Shown here piece after piece: positions 47,453 to 58,344 of a DNA stretch of 64,000 nt; within the stretch, counting starts at the first letter, position 1, and each line of letters opens with the position of its first letter. Source of the stretch: Isoetes taiwanensis (lineage: Eukaryota; Streptophyta; Lycopodiopsida; Isoetales; Isoetaceae); the NCBI GenBank assembly GCA_021234155.1, contig JAJEKV010000266.1, positions 124,001 through 188,000 of the forward strand, given 5' to 3'. The position numbers and the translations under genes are program-made. The notes below the pieces were generated by a model. The model was not told the origin of the DNA and ran no database searches. It worked only from the letters and a program-made list of their open reading frames with translations.

Positions 47453-48622
47453 AGCGCTCATATGCGGATTTTGCAAGTTCTTCAGCTGTAGACAAATTCT
47501 GATTGATAGCTTGGAACTCCTCGACATGCTAATGAAAATCATTTTTGTGTCGCAGGTACCTGATTTCGGAAAGGTCAAGCAAGGCCTGCACGCCCAGATG
47601 ATCATACCCGCTCGCATCTGCTGAAACTGCTAGAAACCCATTCCACAACTGACATGCATACATCTCTGCTTCATCCAATTTGGCCTGTTTTTTCAAGCTG
47701 TGGATAAGAGGTACCAGAGGAAACAATTCGTTGATATTCCCAAGTGTGGCGGACTCCCAAGCATCAAGGTGTTCCTTCACCAATTCCTCCTCGAATAGCT
47801 CGTCCTCAGTAGCGGCCTCCCTATTCCTCCCAAGTGCCCAAGGTAGCGTAGCGAAACGTGTCCTTTTACACATCCCTGGCCAAAATTCTTTTCCTGGTAT
47901 ACCCTTCACGTACATATCCAACGCATCATAATCTGGAACCTGGCGGAGATGCTTGGAGGCCGCAATAAAATCCTCGTAGGCTTTCCTTTTTGCATGCCCC
48001 GCACTGATATTCCCGGATACAATATGCCATATGAATTTGGTGTAGTGATAACTGGGCGAGGAGGAATCAGGGACCTGCTGATCCGACAATACCTTTAGCT
48101 TTGCAACAAAGTCTTCGTGCTTTGTCTTGTAGCCTTCGTTATCAAACAATTCTGATAGCCGATAGAGAGCATAAACTTGATACTCCAGATTGCCAAGCCT
48201 AGATGCCGTTTCTAGATGCTGGAGAAGCTCTTCCCATGGCTCGATTTTATCATCGAGAAGTTCTGCCCTTGCTAAGTAGCATTCTGTCCGCAATAGATCT
48301 GTCTTGGCAAGATCCATGCATCTATCGAACCATTTCAATGCGGCTTGTGGTCCAGCCTCACGACCCCGCTGCGTTTCCGGCAGGTATATGCTAGTCCAGC
48401 GAGAAATGCACCCCAGGCCATCTCTGATTCGCCATCGCCCAGCCCCTCCAGATACTCCTGGAAGTCGTCTTGGAGGTCATGGACGGAATTAGGGGCTTCG
48501 TGGAATTGGGGATCTTCATCGCATGCCCGCAGGAAGAGTGTGCGCGAGATGAACGCAGCCCTCCCTCCACTCAACATCGGCACTGCCAGGACATGCAGCA
48601 CTGCAACATCGGCCGCTTTCAT
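47453..48622 (-). pseudogene. TPR-CHAT gene: N-terminal TPR region
   Basis: The frame begins at ATG 48622 (MKAADVAVLHVLAV). It runs to a frame change at 48361-48367, in a G-run next to GCAGCGGGG, and resumes as EAGPQAALKWFDRCMD. TPR-like helix pairs follow: TECYLARAELLDD, EELLQHLETASRLGNLEYQ, ALYRLSELFDNEGYK, then AYEDFIAASKHLRQV, LIHSLKKQAKLDEAEMYA and HLGVQALLDLSEIRYL. One in-frame TAG at 47529-47531, where CAG would encode Gln, precedes HVEEFQAINQ. The frame then crosses the Copia-2 site with one TGACA. The whole gene would encode about 895 residues. An alternative start, ATG at about 48641 (MDSGASDESG) in a strong context, is also possible. Confidence 0.88.
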
Positions 48623-48679
48623 CGGAGGCTCCGCTGTCCATCGCCCACTTTATTGGCTCCCGAAATTGAGTCAATTGCC

Positions 48680-48910
48680 AGCGAGTTCGGGCCTGTGCGA
48701 ACCCAAAATTCGCCAGCGAACCAGCCGGATTCGGGCCAGCGAACCACCGGGACGATGGCATCAAAGTTCGCGGGTGCAATCACCTGCGTGGCATTGCTGC
48801 TGGGTTCGCTTGGGCGAACCCAAACCCCGATTAAGTGTCAGGCGGGGGCAAATTGATGTTGCGCAGGTACGGCGTGCCAAGAACCCTGCGGGTTCGCCTC
48901 ATGAACCCCA
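48680..48910. repeat. GGGTTCGC-type palindrome cluster at the 5' end of the TPR-CHAT gene
   Basis: A perfect GGGTTCGCTTGGGCGAACCC lies at 48802-48821. Partial copies surround it (GTTCGGGCCTGTGCGAACCC about 48688; TTCGCCAGCGAACC about 48710; TTCGGGCCAGCGAACC about 48730; GGGTTCGCCTCATGAACCCC about 48891). The cluster starts about 60 bp upstream of the putative start codon. Confidence 0.8.
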
Positions 48911-49630
48911 GTCGACAAGACATTAGATTGGGGTCGATCAGTCGATATAGTGCCTCACGTTCGGCATTTGGGGGCTAAACTTAATAAGCGGGGCGGGTGG
49001 TAGTCCACTACCGGGCCTTACCGCAGCGTTTTCAACTAATTTCATAGGCCACCATCGCCATAGCCAATTCGCCGAATTCCGGCTTTTGTTCCTATTTTTC
49101 CTTTCGGTATTTGCCATCGCCCGAACTTATTGGGTTTTGGCCGTAGCACCATTTCGCCATCGCCCGGAATGCGGATCGGGCGCATGGCCCACCATCTCAG
49201 TTCCTTTTTCCAAAAGGCGTTGCGCTTGTCATCTATCGCCCACATACCGATGCTTTTTTGATTCGCCCATGTTTTGGGTCTGATCGGTTCTAAAACACGG
49301 TTAGTCCGCTTCATCCTTGGGATCAAAACCGAAGTTTTGGGATTAAGATCGGCCCATTTTTGGCTTGGACAATGAATCCCTCTCTCTTGTCTTTGGGAAA
49401 AAACCGGCAAGTGTTTTCGACAATTGTTCTCTGCGCCTCCTCCCCCGAGCCTCATCTTTTTTGCCACAGTCTTCCTCTTGAATCAATGCGCAAATTTGTC
49501 ATCTTCTTTGCCCATTTCTAAATCTTATCTGTTCTGCCGGATCATCGGTCCACACATTGATTCTATCCCTCCTCTTCGGAAGAAAAAAAAATGCCCAAAA
49601 CATGCATTTTTCATCTCGCGAAACCCGATG
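48911..49630. other. No gene seen; CCATCGCC-rich region
   Basis: Short words GCCATCGCC, ATCGCCC and TTCGCC recur throughout, and the open frames here look like by-products of these words. It may be part of the same composite repeat region as the GGGTTCGC clusters on either side. Confidence 0.4.
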
Positions 49631-50005
49631 GCCTCAGCCGGGTTCGCTTAACCCTTGTAGGGGGTAATAAATGCCCCTACTTAAACCGACAAGTAGCCCT
49701 AGGAAACCGACAAAGTAGCCCCCGGTGGGTTCGCCTGGCTTAACCCCAGGGGGTAATAAATGCCCCCGCAACTGATCCCAGAGCCCCCCGGCAGGAGCCT
49801 GGCGGTTAACCCAGGGTAATAAATGCCCCCCGTTTGCCAGTTCGCCACGGTTGGTTTAATCCCGGGTTCGCTTTTGGGCTTAACCCGCGGTAGTGCCACC
49901 GCAGCCGCCACGCGCCAACATGGCCGGGTTCGGATTGGATTGGCCGAATCCCCCGGGTTCGGCTGGGAATTTCTGGGTTCGCGACCCTACCGGGCTCCCG
50001 AACTC
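49630..50005. repeat. Second GGGTTCGC-type cluster with GGTAATAAATGCCCC units
   Basis: Three to four units combine GGGTTCGC...TTAACCC with GGGTAATAAATGCCCC (about 49636-49675, 49725-49762, 49800-49832, 49862-49890). Further GGGTTCGG and GGGTTCGC words occur at 49925-49985. This looks like a tandem array of a roughly 75-90-bp unit with the palindrome at one edge. Confidence 0.75.
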
Positions 50006-50167
50006 AATTTCGAGCCGATCAAGCACCGGCCGGGCCCATGCATTTGCTATGCCTCGCTGCAGAGATCCGGAATTTCATGGAATTGGGGATTTTTTTTCCA
50101 TTTCGCCCATTATCTTCCAAAATCCTCCATTTCCATTTCATCATCATCTGCCATTTCTATAACTTAA

Positions 50168-51065
50168 GCTCTACCAACGAAAACTTTTGCCTACTTAAAG
50201 AACGTTCAGAAGCGTTTCTGAGAAATACAGTGACTACAGACTCATAAGTACTGGGCCTTGCTCTTCAACATTTGAAGACCTTGACGGAAATTTTGGAGCC
50301 CACACCAACACCATCTCTCCCTGTAATAGGGAGGGTGCCCTAGTTTGGCTCACATATAGCAAAGATGGTCCGATCAAGGACCTCCACTGCTCAGATCTAG
50401 TCCAAAATTGGCTCGGTTAATGCCCAAGAGTGGCTCTATCCAATGACCCAAAAACCACCTCCTCTGGTGCCCTTGATCGCCCGCTACAACGCCTCAAAGT
50501 GGGACTGTTTTTACCCCAAATGGCTCACTGGGTACCCAAGCCATGGTTTTTTGTCATTCACGTGGTCAAAACAGGGCATACGAAGTGTCATTTTAAAAAG
50601 CATTCTCATGACACATGTCCGCTGGAATTTTGCCTTTTTAAAAAGTTTCACGTGGAACAATAAAATGCCAAAAAGGCGGGAATTTTAAATCGGTTAATTC
50701 TGGCCGTTGGATTGGGTGAGCCATTAAGGAATCTGAGCCAAAGTGGGGCACCCTCCCTTAATCGAAACGTAAAGTTAGGGGGGAGGATATTTCCCCATAT
50801 TACAAGCGTTCTTAAAATTTTAAATCGGCTTCAATCCCGGAGTTGGATTGGGGAGCCACGTTTAAGCCACCATGTTGCCCTTAACTGAGCCAAAGCTGGG
50901 GGGCCTTACCCCCCATAATCGAAACATTATCTCTAACAAACACGTCTGTTATCATCCGTTGCAACTTGAGGGATGCCATCTTCATGAAATCACCATGGTA
51001 GAAATAATCTTGTTGCACAGCACTTTTTAGTTGATTCACATTGTATTGTTTTGGCCATCACAAAA
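50168..51065. other. No gene; one local duplication
   Basis: A stretch with AATTTTAAATCGG, CCGTTGGATTGGG(T)GAGCCA, GAGCCAAAG(T/C)(G/T)GGG and TAATCGAAAC is present twice (about 50682-50768 and 50815-50930). No coding signal. Confidence 0.5.
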
Positions 51066-51119
51066 CTTAAATGATATCTTTGTTTATGGCTAGTCCATTA
51101 GGTCTACCTATCTAATTAT

Positions 51120-51770
51120 GTCTTAAGCATATCTACACCGACTTGACCATGTCTACAGAAATCACATAATGATAATTTTGCACTGCACCTAGATGGAGTG
51201 GACATTATATCTCAAGTATATCGACACGACTTGACCCTGTCTAAAGAAGTCACATAATAATCACATAATGATAATTTTGCACTGCACATGGAGTGGGCAT
51301 TATGTCAAGCACGACTTGACAATGTCTAAGCATTATGTCAAGCACGACTTGACCATGTCTAAAGAAATCACATAATGATAATTTTGCACTGCAGATGGAG
51401 TGGACATATTAAATGTTTTATTCTATACTATCTAAGTCTTGACCATATCTAAAGAAAAACTACCATCTATTTATCTATCGAATTATGACTTAGCCCATTG
51501 TGGTGGTGGTCTAGTGTTAAGGTCTTGGATTGGGATAATCCTCACTAGGGTTCAAAACCCACTGGCTACCATCGGGTGTGGGGTGCAAGTCCCACCAACC
51601 ATGCCTTTAAAAAAAGAAAAAAAAAAATTATGACTTAAGTATGTCGACACGGACCATGTCTAAAGAAATCACATAATGATAATTTTGCACTGCACATGGA
51701 GTGGACATATTAAATGTTCTATTCTATACTATCTATGATTTCTACACGTCTTGACCATATCTAAAGAATT
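51120..51770. repeat. Tandem repeats built on CACATAATGATAATTTTGCACTGCA
   Basis: Four main copies of GTCTAAAGAAATCACATAATG, ATAATTTTGCACTGCA and ATGGAGTGGACAT occur at about 51152, 51240, 51355 and 51658. CAAGCACGACTTGAC words occur between them. The SINE at 51493-51625 inserted into this array. Confidence 0.8.
51493..51625 (+). mobile_element. tRNA-derived SINE with 12-bp target duplication
   Basis: An A-box-like TGGTCTAGTGTTAAGG (about 51508) and a B-box-like GGTTCAAAACCC (about 51559) are spaced as in a tRNA-type polymerase III promoter. An A-rich tail ends the element. The flanks AATTATGACTTA (51481-51492 and 51626-51637) are a perfect 12-bp duplication, proving insertion by target-primed retroposition, presumably using LINE machinery. 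Confidence 0.88.
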
Positions 51771-52380
51771 AGAAATGTCCAACACTTGCAACAAATTCCA
51801 GGGAACTCTTGCCGCTGTTCCAACCAAGAATTTCCTGCATACAAAAAAATTCTCAGAAGTTTCTCGATATACTGCTACTACTAGCTTATAAACTATGCAA
51901 GAAAGGTACTTTGTTAAGTATAGAGTTTGCTGCTTACTTTTGATGGTCATTCAATGCACATGGAGTGGACATATTATAAATGTTGTTATTCTATCTACAG
52001 ATTTCCACTACACACAGATTAAATTTTACACGTCGTTACCATACGTATGCTCTAAAGAAAGTATAATGCAACAAACAGCTCAATATATGTTGACTGGACA
52101 TATATTAATAAGCATTGCTATACTAACAATGTTGGGAAAACTCGTAATGCTCCCAAAAAAGTCAAAGTTTACATTTCCAACTAGAAATTGTATCCTTCTT
52201 ATAGAAATAGACATGAGAACAAAAATGTGTCAGAAACTTTTTATTCAACTCAACCAGAAAACTTCTTTAATTTGCTAACATCAAGGAGACGAAGTCAATG
52301 ATAATTTCAAACGTTCTAAGATTTCTTCCTACCGTAAGTTTGCAGCGTCATTGATCATGTCATTTAAATTTAAATAGCTC

Positions 52381-53634
52381 ATGAGTTTTGTCTTGAAAGA
52401 CGAAGCTGCAAGGGAGCTTTCACATGTAGCACTGTGTAGGCTAGGTGTGAAGGAGGGCACGCCCTTATTTAACTGGCAAAAGGATGTTGAATTGCATTTA
52501 AGCATCATGGAGGAGCTTGATCAATTCTCATCAACTGGTATGCCCATAACTTTGTCTAATGATTGGGAGCAAGATGCATTGAGGCCAAGAAGCTCCTAAT
52601 CTCTTACGGATACGAAGAAGAGTCGTATGATGAAGATGAAGATAAAGATGTATCCACCATTTCATATGTGAAGAAGAAAACCGATGATGCGCTTAATGCT
52701 AAAGCAACAGTGTTCACGCTCCCAACCGAGATATTGGAGCCTCAAGACGGGGATCCCGCGACCAGATCGCTTGCATTTGAAGGGGAATGGAAGCAATGCA
52801 AAACATTTCAATTGGATAGCAAGCAGAATTCAAGTTGGAAACAGTGGAAGGGCCTTGGCCGCCACGTGCATCCATGCGTAAATCGGACACATCTCAAAGC
52901 AAGATGGTGATCCATTACGAGTGCGTACCATCCGCGTAATGCAAAGGTACCGAAATGCGGTGTCAAGATACGGGTGGACGCCCGTGTGGGAGTATACAAG
53001 GAGGATTTCATCAACGATGGGCAAGATCGGGTTACTACCCACCCACACTTCATTCGGTTATCGGGTTGAGCCCATCATTCACCGATGAACCCCCGTGATT
53101 GTCGTGTTCCAAAGAAGACAACAACATACTTGAATCCGCACCGCAACTCGAAAGATACAAGCAAAGACGAAATGGGGCGCTATGATTGGTTTCTTCGGGC
53201 CTCGCCAAAATCGGGCCTCAACCATGGAATTATCAAGGAGCGACAAGCAGAGGAGAAAAGTAAAACTTGTGTTTTTCCCGTTCGAGATGACGCAAACGGA
53301 CGCCGTGCAAACTTTGAATGGTGCCTCCTCCGTTGGAAAGATGGAAAGCACTACAAGTCCAACAAGCCTCATAGCTGTATCAGACTCACGGGTCCTCCCA
53401 AGCTGCCATTTCCCAGAGATACTGTCTCAGCAAATGTTACGCACATCCCTGAAGCCTTATGGAGCTTCCTCGCCAAGTCGCGAATCCCGCCTTTTTAAGT
53501 TCCGTGTCACGCTTGAAGTGAAGATGCACCTTCTTTGGTATAGATTCCCTTTCTTAGCCAGTTCTAAGTCAAATGACGATTTCAAATGCGTAAATGACTA
53601 TAAGCTCTTGATGCAAAGCTATTTTAGATTCTGA
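52381..53634 (+). pseudogene. Decayed coding region, family not identified
   Basis: Successive frames look protein-like but are broken: KDEAARELSHVALCRLGV and FNWQKDVELHLSIMEELDQ (52381-52599), an acidic YEEESYDEDEDKDVST (about 52610-52660), then NAKVPKCGVKIRVDARVGV (about 52935-52990) and TSPTSLIAVSDSRVLP in another frame. A 150-codon frame (53182-53634) starts MIGFFGPRQNRASTMEL. KVPKCGVKI is loosely like the KRCGV motif after LRRs of some plant resistance proteins, but that is too little for a call. Shifts between frames point to a dead gene. Confidence 0.35.
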
Positions 53635-53811
53635 GTTTTTTATTTCTTGATCCTTGAATACTTCATATCCTCATCTACAGAAATTTTTGAAATACTATAA
53701 AGATGTTTAGTCTGGTAAGATGCAAAAATGCAAAACTCTTTGGATATATGACAAGTTCATTTAATAATCTTTGATCCATACTTGTCTATATTTTATATTA
53801 TTTAGGCCCTA

Positions 53812-54225
53812 GCAACATCATGAGATTCCCCAAGATTCCATTAGATTCTACAAAGATTCCCCAAGATTCTCAAAGATTCTATCAAAAGAGATTTCATCGG
53901 GATTCCCTTAGATTCTCTAAGAATCTTTAAAGATTCCCTCAGAATCCTACTTAGATTCCAAGTACTATCTCAAGATTCCTATCGATTCCTCGAGATTCTA
54001 TGTAGATTCTCTACATCCTTTGAAGATTTTCCTAGATTCTCCAATATTCTACCACGATGCCCCTAGATTCTCAAATATTCTATGAAGATTCCCTTGACTT
54101 CCCCTAGATTTCTAAAGATTCCTTTGTGATTCCCGTAGATTCCTTAATATTCCCTTTAGATTCCTCTATGAAGATTGTCGCAAATTCTCTTAAATTACCA
54201 TAGATTTCATAAGATTTTATGATTC
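53812..54225. repeat. AGATTCC/AGATTCT minisatellite
   Basis: More than 20 copies of AGATTCC, AGATTCT or close variants, spaced mostly 9-15 bp apart, with linker bases such as CTCA, CTAA, CCA. The unit is a short degenerate decamer-like repeat. Confidence 0.85.
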
Positions 54226-54234
54226 TAAGAAGAT

Positions 54235-54500
54235 GCTTGGAATCGATCACATTGGCTCCAACTACTTACCTAAAATGATGTCAAGGCACACTCAAGGGTA
54301 GTTCTCGATGAGAGGAATCCAAAGGCATGGGCCCCATCTGTAGCTGACCCCTCTACTGCAAGTTACGGCCATTTGAAGGCGATGAAAAAAAAAGAAGTTT
54401 CTTAGAAAGTCCGCCTCTAGATGCTTTGCCACCTCACTACCTTTTTATTAAATAAGGGTGCCACCTCACCTCCTCTAAAATAAAGAAATTTGTAATATAA
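54235..54500. repeat. Dispersed short repeat, copy 1
   Basis: Homologous in direct orientation to 61950-62215. Shared words: ATTGGCTCCAACT / TTGGCTCCAACTGC, GAGAGGAATCCAA, GACCCCTCTACTGCAAG, AGAAAGTCCGC, CTTTGCCACCTCACTACCTTTTT and AAGGGTGCCACCTCACCTCC. Both copies follow AGATTC-type words, so the minisatellite and this sequence may belong to one unit. Non-coding; class unknown. Confidence 0.8.
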
Positions 54501-54504
54501 TAAG

Positions 54505-56395
54505 TACTAGTTATGGTGCACGGCGTTGCCGGGCTTAGTAACAATTTGAAGAGGTGCTTGTGTCATTGTTGGCTAGAATAGACAATATGGCTTGGAGGGG
54601 CAAGGGTAGTATAGAGGAACTTTTTAAGATTCATAGACACAGAGTTCATTATATAGATTTTATGTATGTGGTATTTGGGACTTTGTGTTATATTGGACCA
54701 AGTACAAATACTCACAACCTAATGTCGAACCTCGATGTACTTGATAATTGCTTCAGATAGTTGATCCTTAATGTCTCCTAAGGACAATAATATAGAACAA
54801 AGACTCTTAGGAAGATATTTTGAAAATGGCAATAAGGAGGGTAGTAAAGCAAATTAAACGGTAGTAACAATTTGAAGAGGTGGATCCAAATATACCCGGG
54901 CTTTAGCCTGGACTTTCATAATACCGTGTTATTTCAGTATTGGTATATAGATGTTCTCACAGGGTTCACTTATATGTATGCACAACTGGCTTTGAAATTT
55001 AATTGGGTTAGAAGTTGGACACGTTTTATCTCTACTGTTTAAGCATTTATAAGACGGTGGGCATATATTTTACGTGAAGATGGTAGGAGATCATAGTAGG
55101 GACAATTTGTACGTTGAATTAGAACATGGTCTCACGGTTGTGTTTGGAATCTATAATGTCAGTCTTGTATAGGGTAGAGAGCATAAGACTTGGGTTGCTA
55201 AGCATATTAAATGCCTAATGAGTGTTGATATTCATAAACCAATTTATAAAGAAAGAACTTTCTTTTATTGGATCAAAGAAGTCACTATGAAGTGCAAGAC
55301 GATTTAATAACTTAACATTTCGATGCAAACAATATGAGAATCACATAATTTGGTAAAATAATATGATCATAATGTTTACAACTTTAGTAACTTAACATTC
55401 ACATGCAAATCCTATCAATATACTTTGGATATAGTCTGGTACTTGTCTTATGGATATCCTTGTCAATATCTTCAATAATAACAAAAAAAGAATTCGTTCT
55501 CGGTGCCTTACCAACCATTTCCAATTGGACTTTCTTGCAATGCTTCTTAAGCGATTCACTTGAAAAGATGTGCCTTCTATTTCTTTTGTGTGCTTTAAAT
55601 AATGGGCTATGAATTTACATAGTACACATATGCTTTAAACAATTTAAATATGGCTTCACGAAGGTTTGTTACAGCCAGTTGATAAAGAAAATAAACTATC
55701 AATGCCAAGGCTTCTAAACAATTTGATTGGCATTAAATATATTATTCTTGTTAATATGGCACCTCATGCGTGAAAGAAACCATTCAAGCTAATGCGTTAA
55801 CTTTGATAGGATACGATAGAAAAAAAGAGCACAAAAAGTCTCAAGTTGTATACTTTTCCTTGCTACTTCAAAAGCATTGTTCAATGATTATAACAGCATG
55901 AATAGCACTAAAATTGAGCTACGTTTTAGAAACATCAAAGCCGGTCTCCAAAATCAAGGAAAGAAACAACGTTGGATATGGCATTTCAAACTAATATAGA
56001 AACACAAAAAGGACAGATACACATAAAGGAAAAGAGGAAAATACCAGAGAAAATTGGCTCAAAATTGAGTTTATATTATTCTGAACTTGATCATCTGATA
56101 AACATCACTCTTGTTGCCGCATTGCTTTATCAACCTTAGAATTGTAGAAGCAACAAAATAGGACGTCAAGAAGCACCAAACTTCAAATATTACATATCAA
56201 CCTCTGCAAATTTTATATTACCAAACCTCAAAGAAACCTCTTAACTCTGCTTATTTTCATGCACCACTTAGAATGTACACTGATGTATCGCAGTCTGATC
56301 GCCTCCCATGCTCAAAGCAAGGCAATAGTTTTAGAAAAGATCATTCTTACTCGTAAAGCTTGGAAAGTAAAATACACAATAGAAATGAATGTCAT
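54505..56395. other. No gene seen
   Basis: AT-rich sequence. A degenerate pair around AACAATTTGAAGAGG occurs at 54541 and 54866. No open frame has a recognisable motif. Confidence 0.5.
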
Positions 56396-56403
56396 CCAAT
56401 TAT

Positions 56404-57436
56404 CGCATCGATCCGAGACATCGGATCGCCATTCTAGAATGGGACGAGCATGCATGTCATGCATGCATGCGGGCGGCGCATGCCCGTTTTGGTGGGGAGT
56501 TCGCTATTTCAGGCGTGTTTCTGCATCCTCGTCTCATCGGCGCTTCCTCTTCTCTCAGCAGTACCTTTTCTCTTTGAATTGTTTCCAGGCAGGGGAGGGG
56601 CTTCTTCCTGCCTGGTTTAGCCAATTTGGCGTATCTTTCATGCTATCCTTTACCGGCTGTTGGCCTCGTCCTGTGACCTTCGTCCTCGATCCTAGTTTGT
56701 AAGGAAGTTCTCTGGTAGTCGGGCGGTTTGTTGGTTTCTTGCGAGTCCCATTCTAGAATCGCATCGATCCGAGACATCGGATCGCCATTCTAGAATGGGA
56801 CGAGCATGCATGTCATGCATGCATGCGGGCGGCGCATGCCCGTTTTGGTGGGGAGTTCGCTATTTCAGGCGCATTTCTGCATCCTCGTCTCATCGGCGCT
56901 TCCTCTTCTCTCGTGATACCTTTTCTCTTTTGAACCCACCCTCCCCTTCTTTGTTTATTGTATTTTGTACAAGTTCTGTTTATCATATTTTTCCACCCAC
57001 TTTGGATGCTATTCTCCTCGGTATGTTTTCTCGTTTTGTTGTGTTGGTGATGTGCGTGTACAGCATTGGCCAGCCGCACCGCTTCGACTTCTCTATACGG
57101 GGGTTTTTGGGAGCGATTCTATGCCTTACGTTTGTCTAAGCCCCTTGCCGAAGGCTTATCACTAGGGTTTTTCCTCGAAAACCCGAAAGGGCGGGGTTTT
57201 TTAATCCCGGTGATAAGCTTTCGGCAGGTACATCAGCCACTCATCTATTAACATTGTTTTTTTTTTTTTTTTTTTTGGGGGTCCAAATGATATAAAATTG
57301 ATTTTCCCTTTATTTTTCGTGGGTAGTTCGCATGTGTGCGGCTACCCACTGTCCACCATTGTAGAAATCTGATGAGATGAATGAGAAGCCTATCTATGGG
57401 CGGTTTGTTGGTTTCTTGCGAGTCCCATTCTAGAAT
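56404..57436 (+). repeat. Hairpin-rich non-coding repeat, locus B
   Basis: Two units start at the same CGCATCGATCCGAGAC (56404, 56760; 356-bp period). Unit 1 is head, middle A and tail; unit 2 has the same head (about 165 bp), a different 470-bp middle B, and the same 39-bp tail, GGGCGGTTTGTTGGTTTCTTG... ending CCATTCTAGAATC (57398-57436). Stems: GTCCCATTCTAGAAT with ATTCTAGAATGGGAC around CGATCCGA-TCGGATCG; CCAGGCAGG with CCTGCCTGG (about 56586-56616); and, in middle B, CTTGCCGAAGGCTTATCAC with GTGATAAGCTTTCGGCAG (57139-57229), tipped by CCC-GAAA-GGG. No coding frame fits. Confidence 0.75.
57257..57278. repeat. Poly(T) tract inside locus B
   Basis: A run of about 22 T followed by GGGGG. It could be the tail of a minus-strand retroposon within middle B, but no flanking duplication was found. 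Confidence 0.6.
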
Positions 57437-57439
57437 CTT

Positions 57440-58340
57440 ATTTAGAGAGAGTACACAGATAAATTTATTGTAATTGACGACCAAATTGCTAAGAAGATTT
57501 GCTCACCTGTTAGAATGCTATCTACCAAACTCAGGCCATTAAGCTGCAAGATTCTCATATTAGAATGCCATGTAAAAATCATAAGTCCATCCTCTTCTTC
57601 TATGTTGCATTTCCTCATCAATCTTGAATAGCAAAAGAAAGGAGGTTGAGTTGTCTGTGAAAGAACATGCACAGAGCCAAAGGAACAATCAAGCAACATG
57701 GTTTTGTCACTTGCGTCTTCATATTTCATGCAATAAGAGCTAAACTAAGCCCATCAATGAATACATATTGGTCTAGCTAGCCTGGACTTTTGCCTTAGCT
57801 CAGTACGCAACCTGGAACCTACAAAAACGTGATTTGATTAACATAAAATTATCACCTGGCTATTGAATATTGACAGACATGTCGCACGTAAAGATCTACC
57901 TAGGCATCTCCATTCCAAGATAATATTGGATTACCAGACTATAGAACTATAAACTATAGAACCCTGCAATTCAGAACTTTAGAGAACATTACGTGAAAGC
58001 CAAAAGAAGAGTAAACTAACATACACTTCACATCACCATAAAATGATTGAACCTGAGGAAAAATCGAACCACTGAGTACAATGCATTCTGGTGGTACTAT
58101 CCCTTGGAATATTCACATAATCCGTTGGAATATGTAACTTTATTTATAGAACTTGATGACACTTAGGCACTAAAGTAATGGTTGGAAACATTTTGCCCTA
58201 ATCAAATTCAGGTACCCTTGAAGTACGTGATTAGTTAGCACTAGTTGCATACCTTCAAATTTAGGCGTGTGATGCAGATGTATAATCACTGTGATATAGG
58301 CGGTAAAGTTTTGGTGCTTCAAATGGCTCCAGAAACTAAC
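57440..58340. other. No gene seen
   Basis: AT-rich sequence upstream of the MES-like gene. A 95-codon minus frame (57729-57442) has no recognisable motif. Confidence 0.4.
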
Positions 58341-58344
58341 TCCA

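Noticed and set aside
47529-47545. Splice donor AG|GTACCTGCG at the end of the TPR exon (about 47553)
   Set aside because: The same frame continues past it, broken by one TAG only, and runs in frame through the Copia-2 site. A continuous exon is the simpler reading.
48345-48926. 193-codon plus-strand frame over the TPR-CHAT start
   Set aside because: It is antisense to the TPR exon and runs into the GGGTTCGC palindromes, which are open in several frames on both strands.
56404-57436. Hammerhead ribozyme in the hairpin-rich repeat (retrozyme)
   Set aside because: A CTGATGAG at about 57370 lacks the paired stems and the GAAA in the right place, and the minus strand gives CCGATGAG only. The core is not satisfied at either locus.
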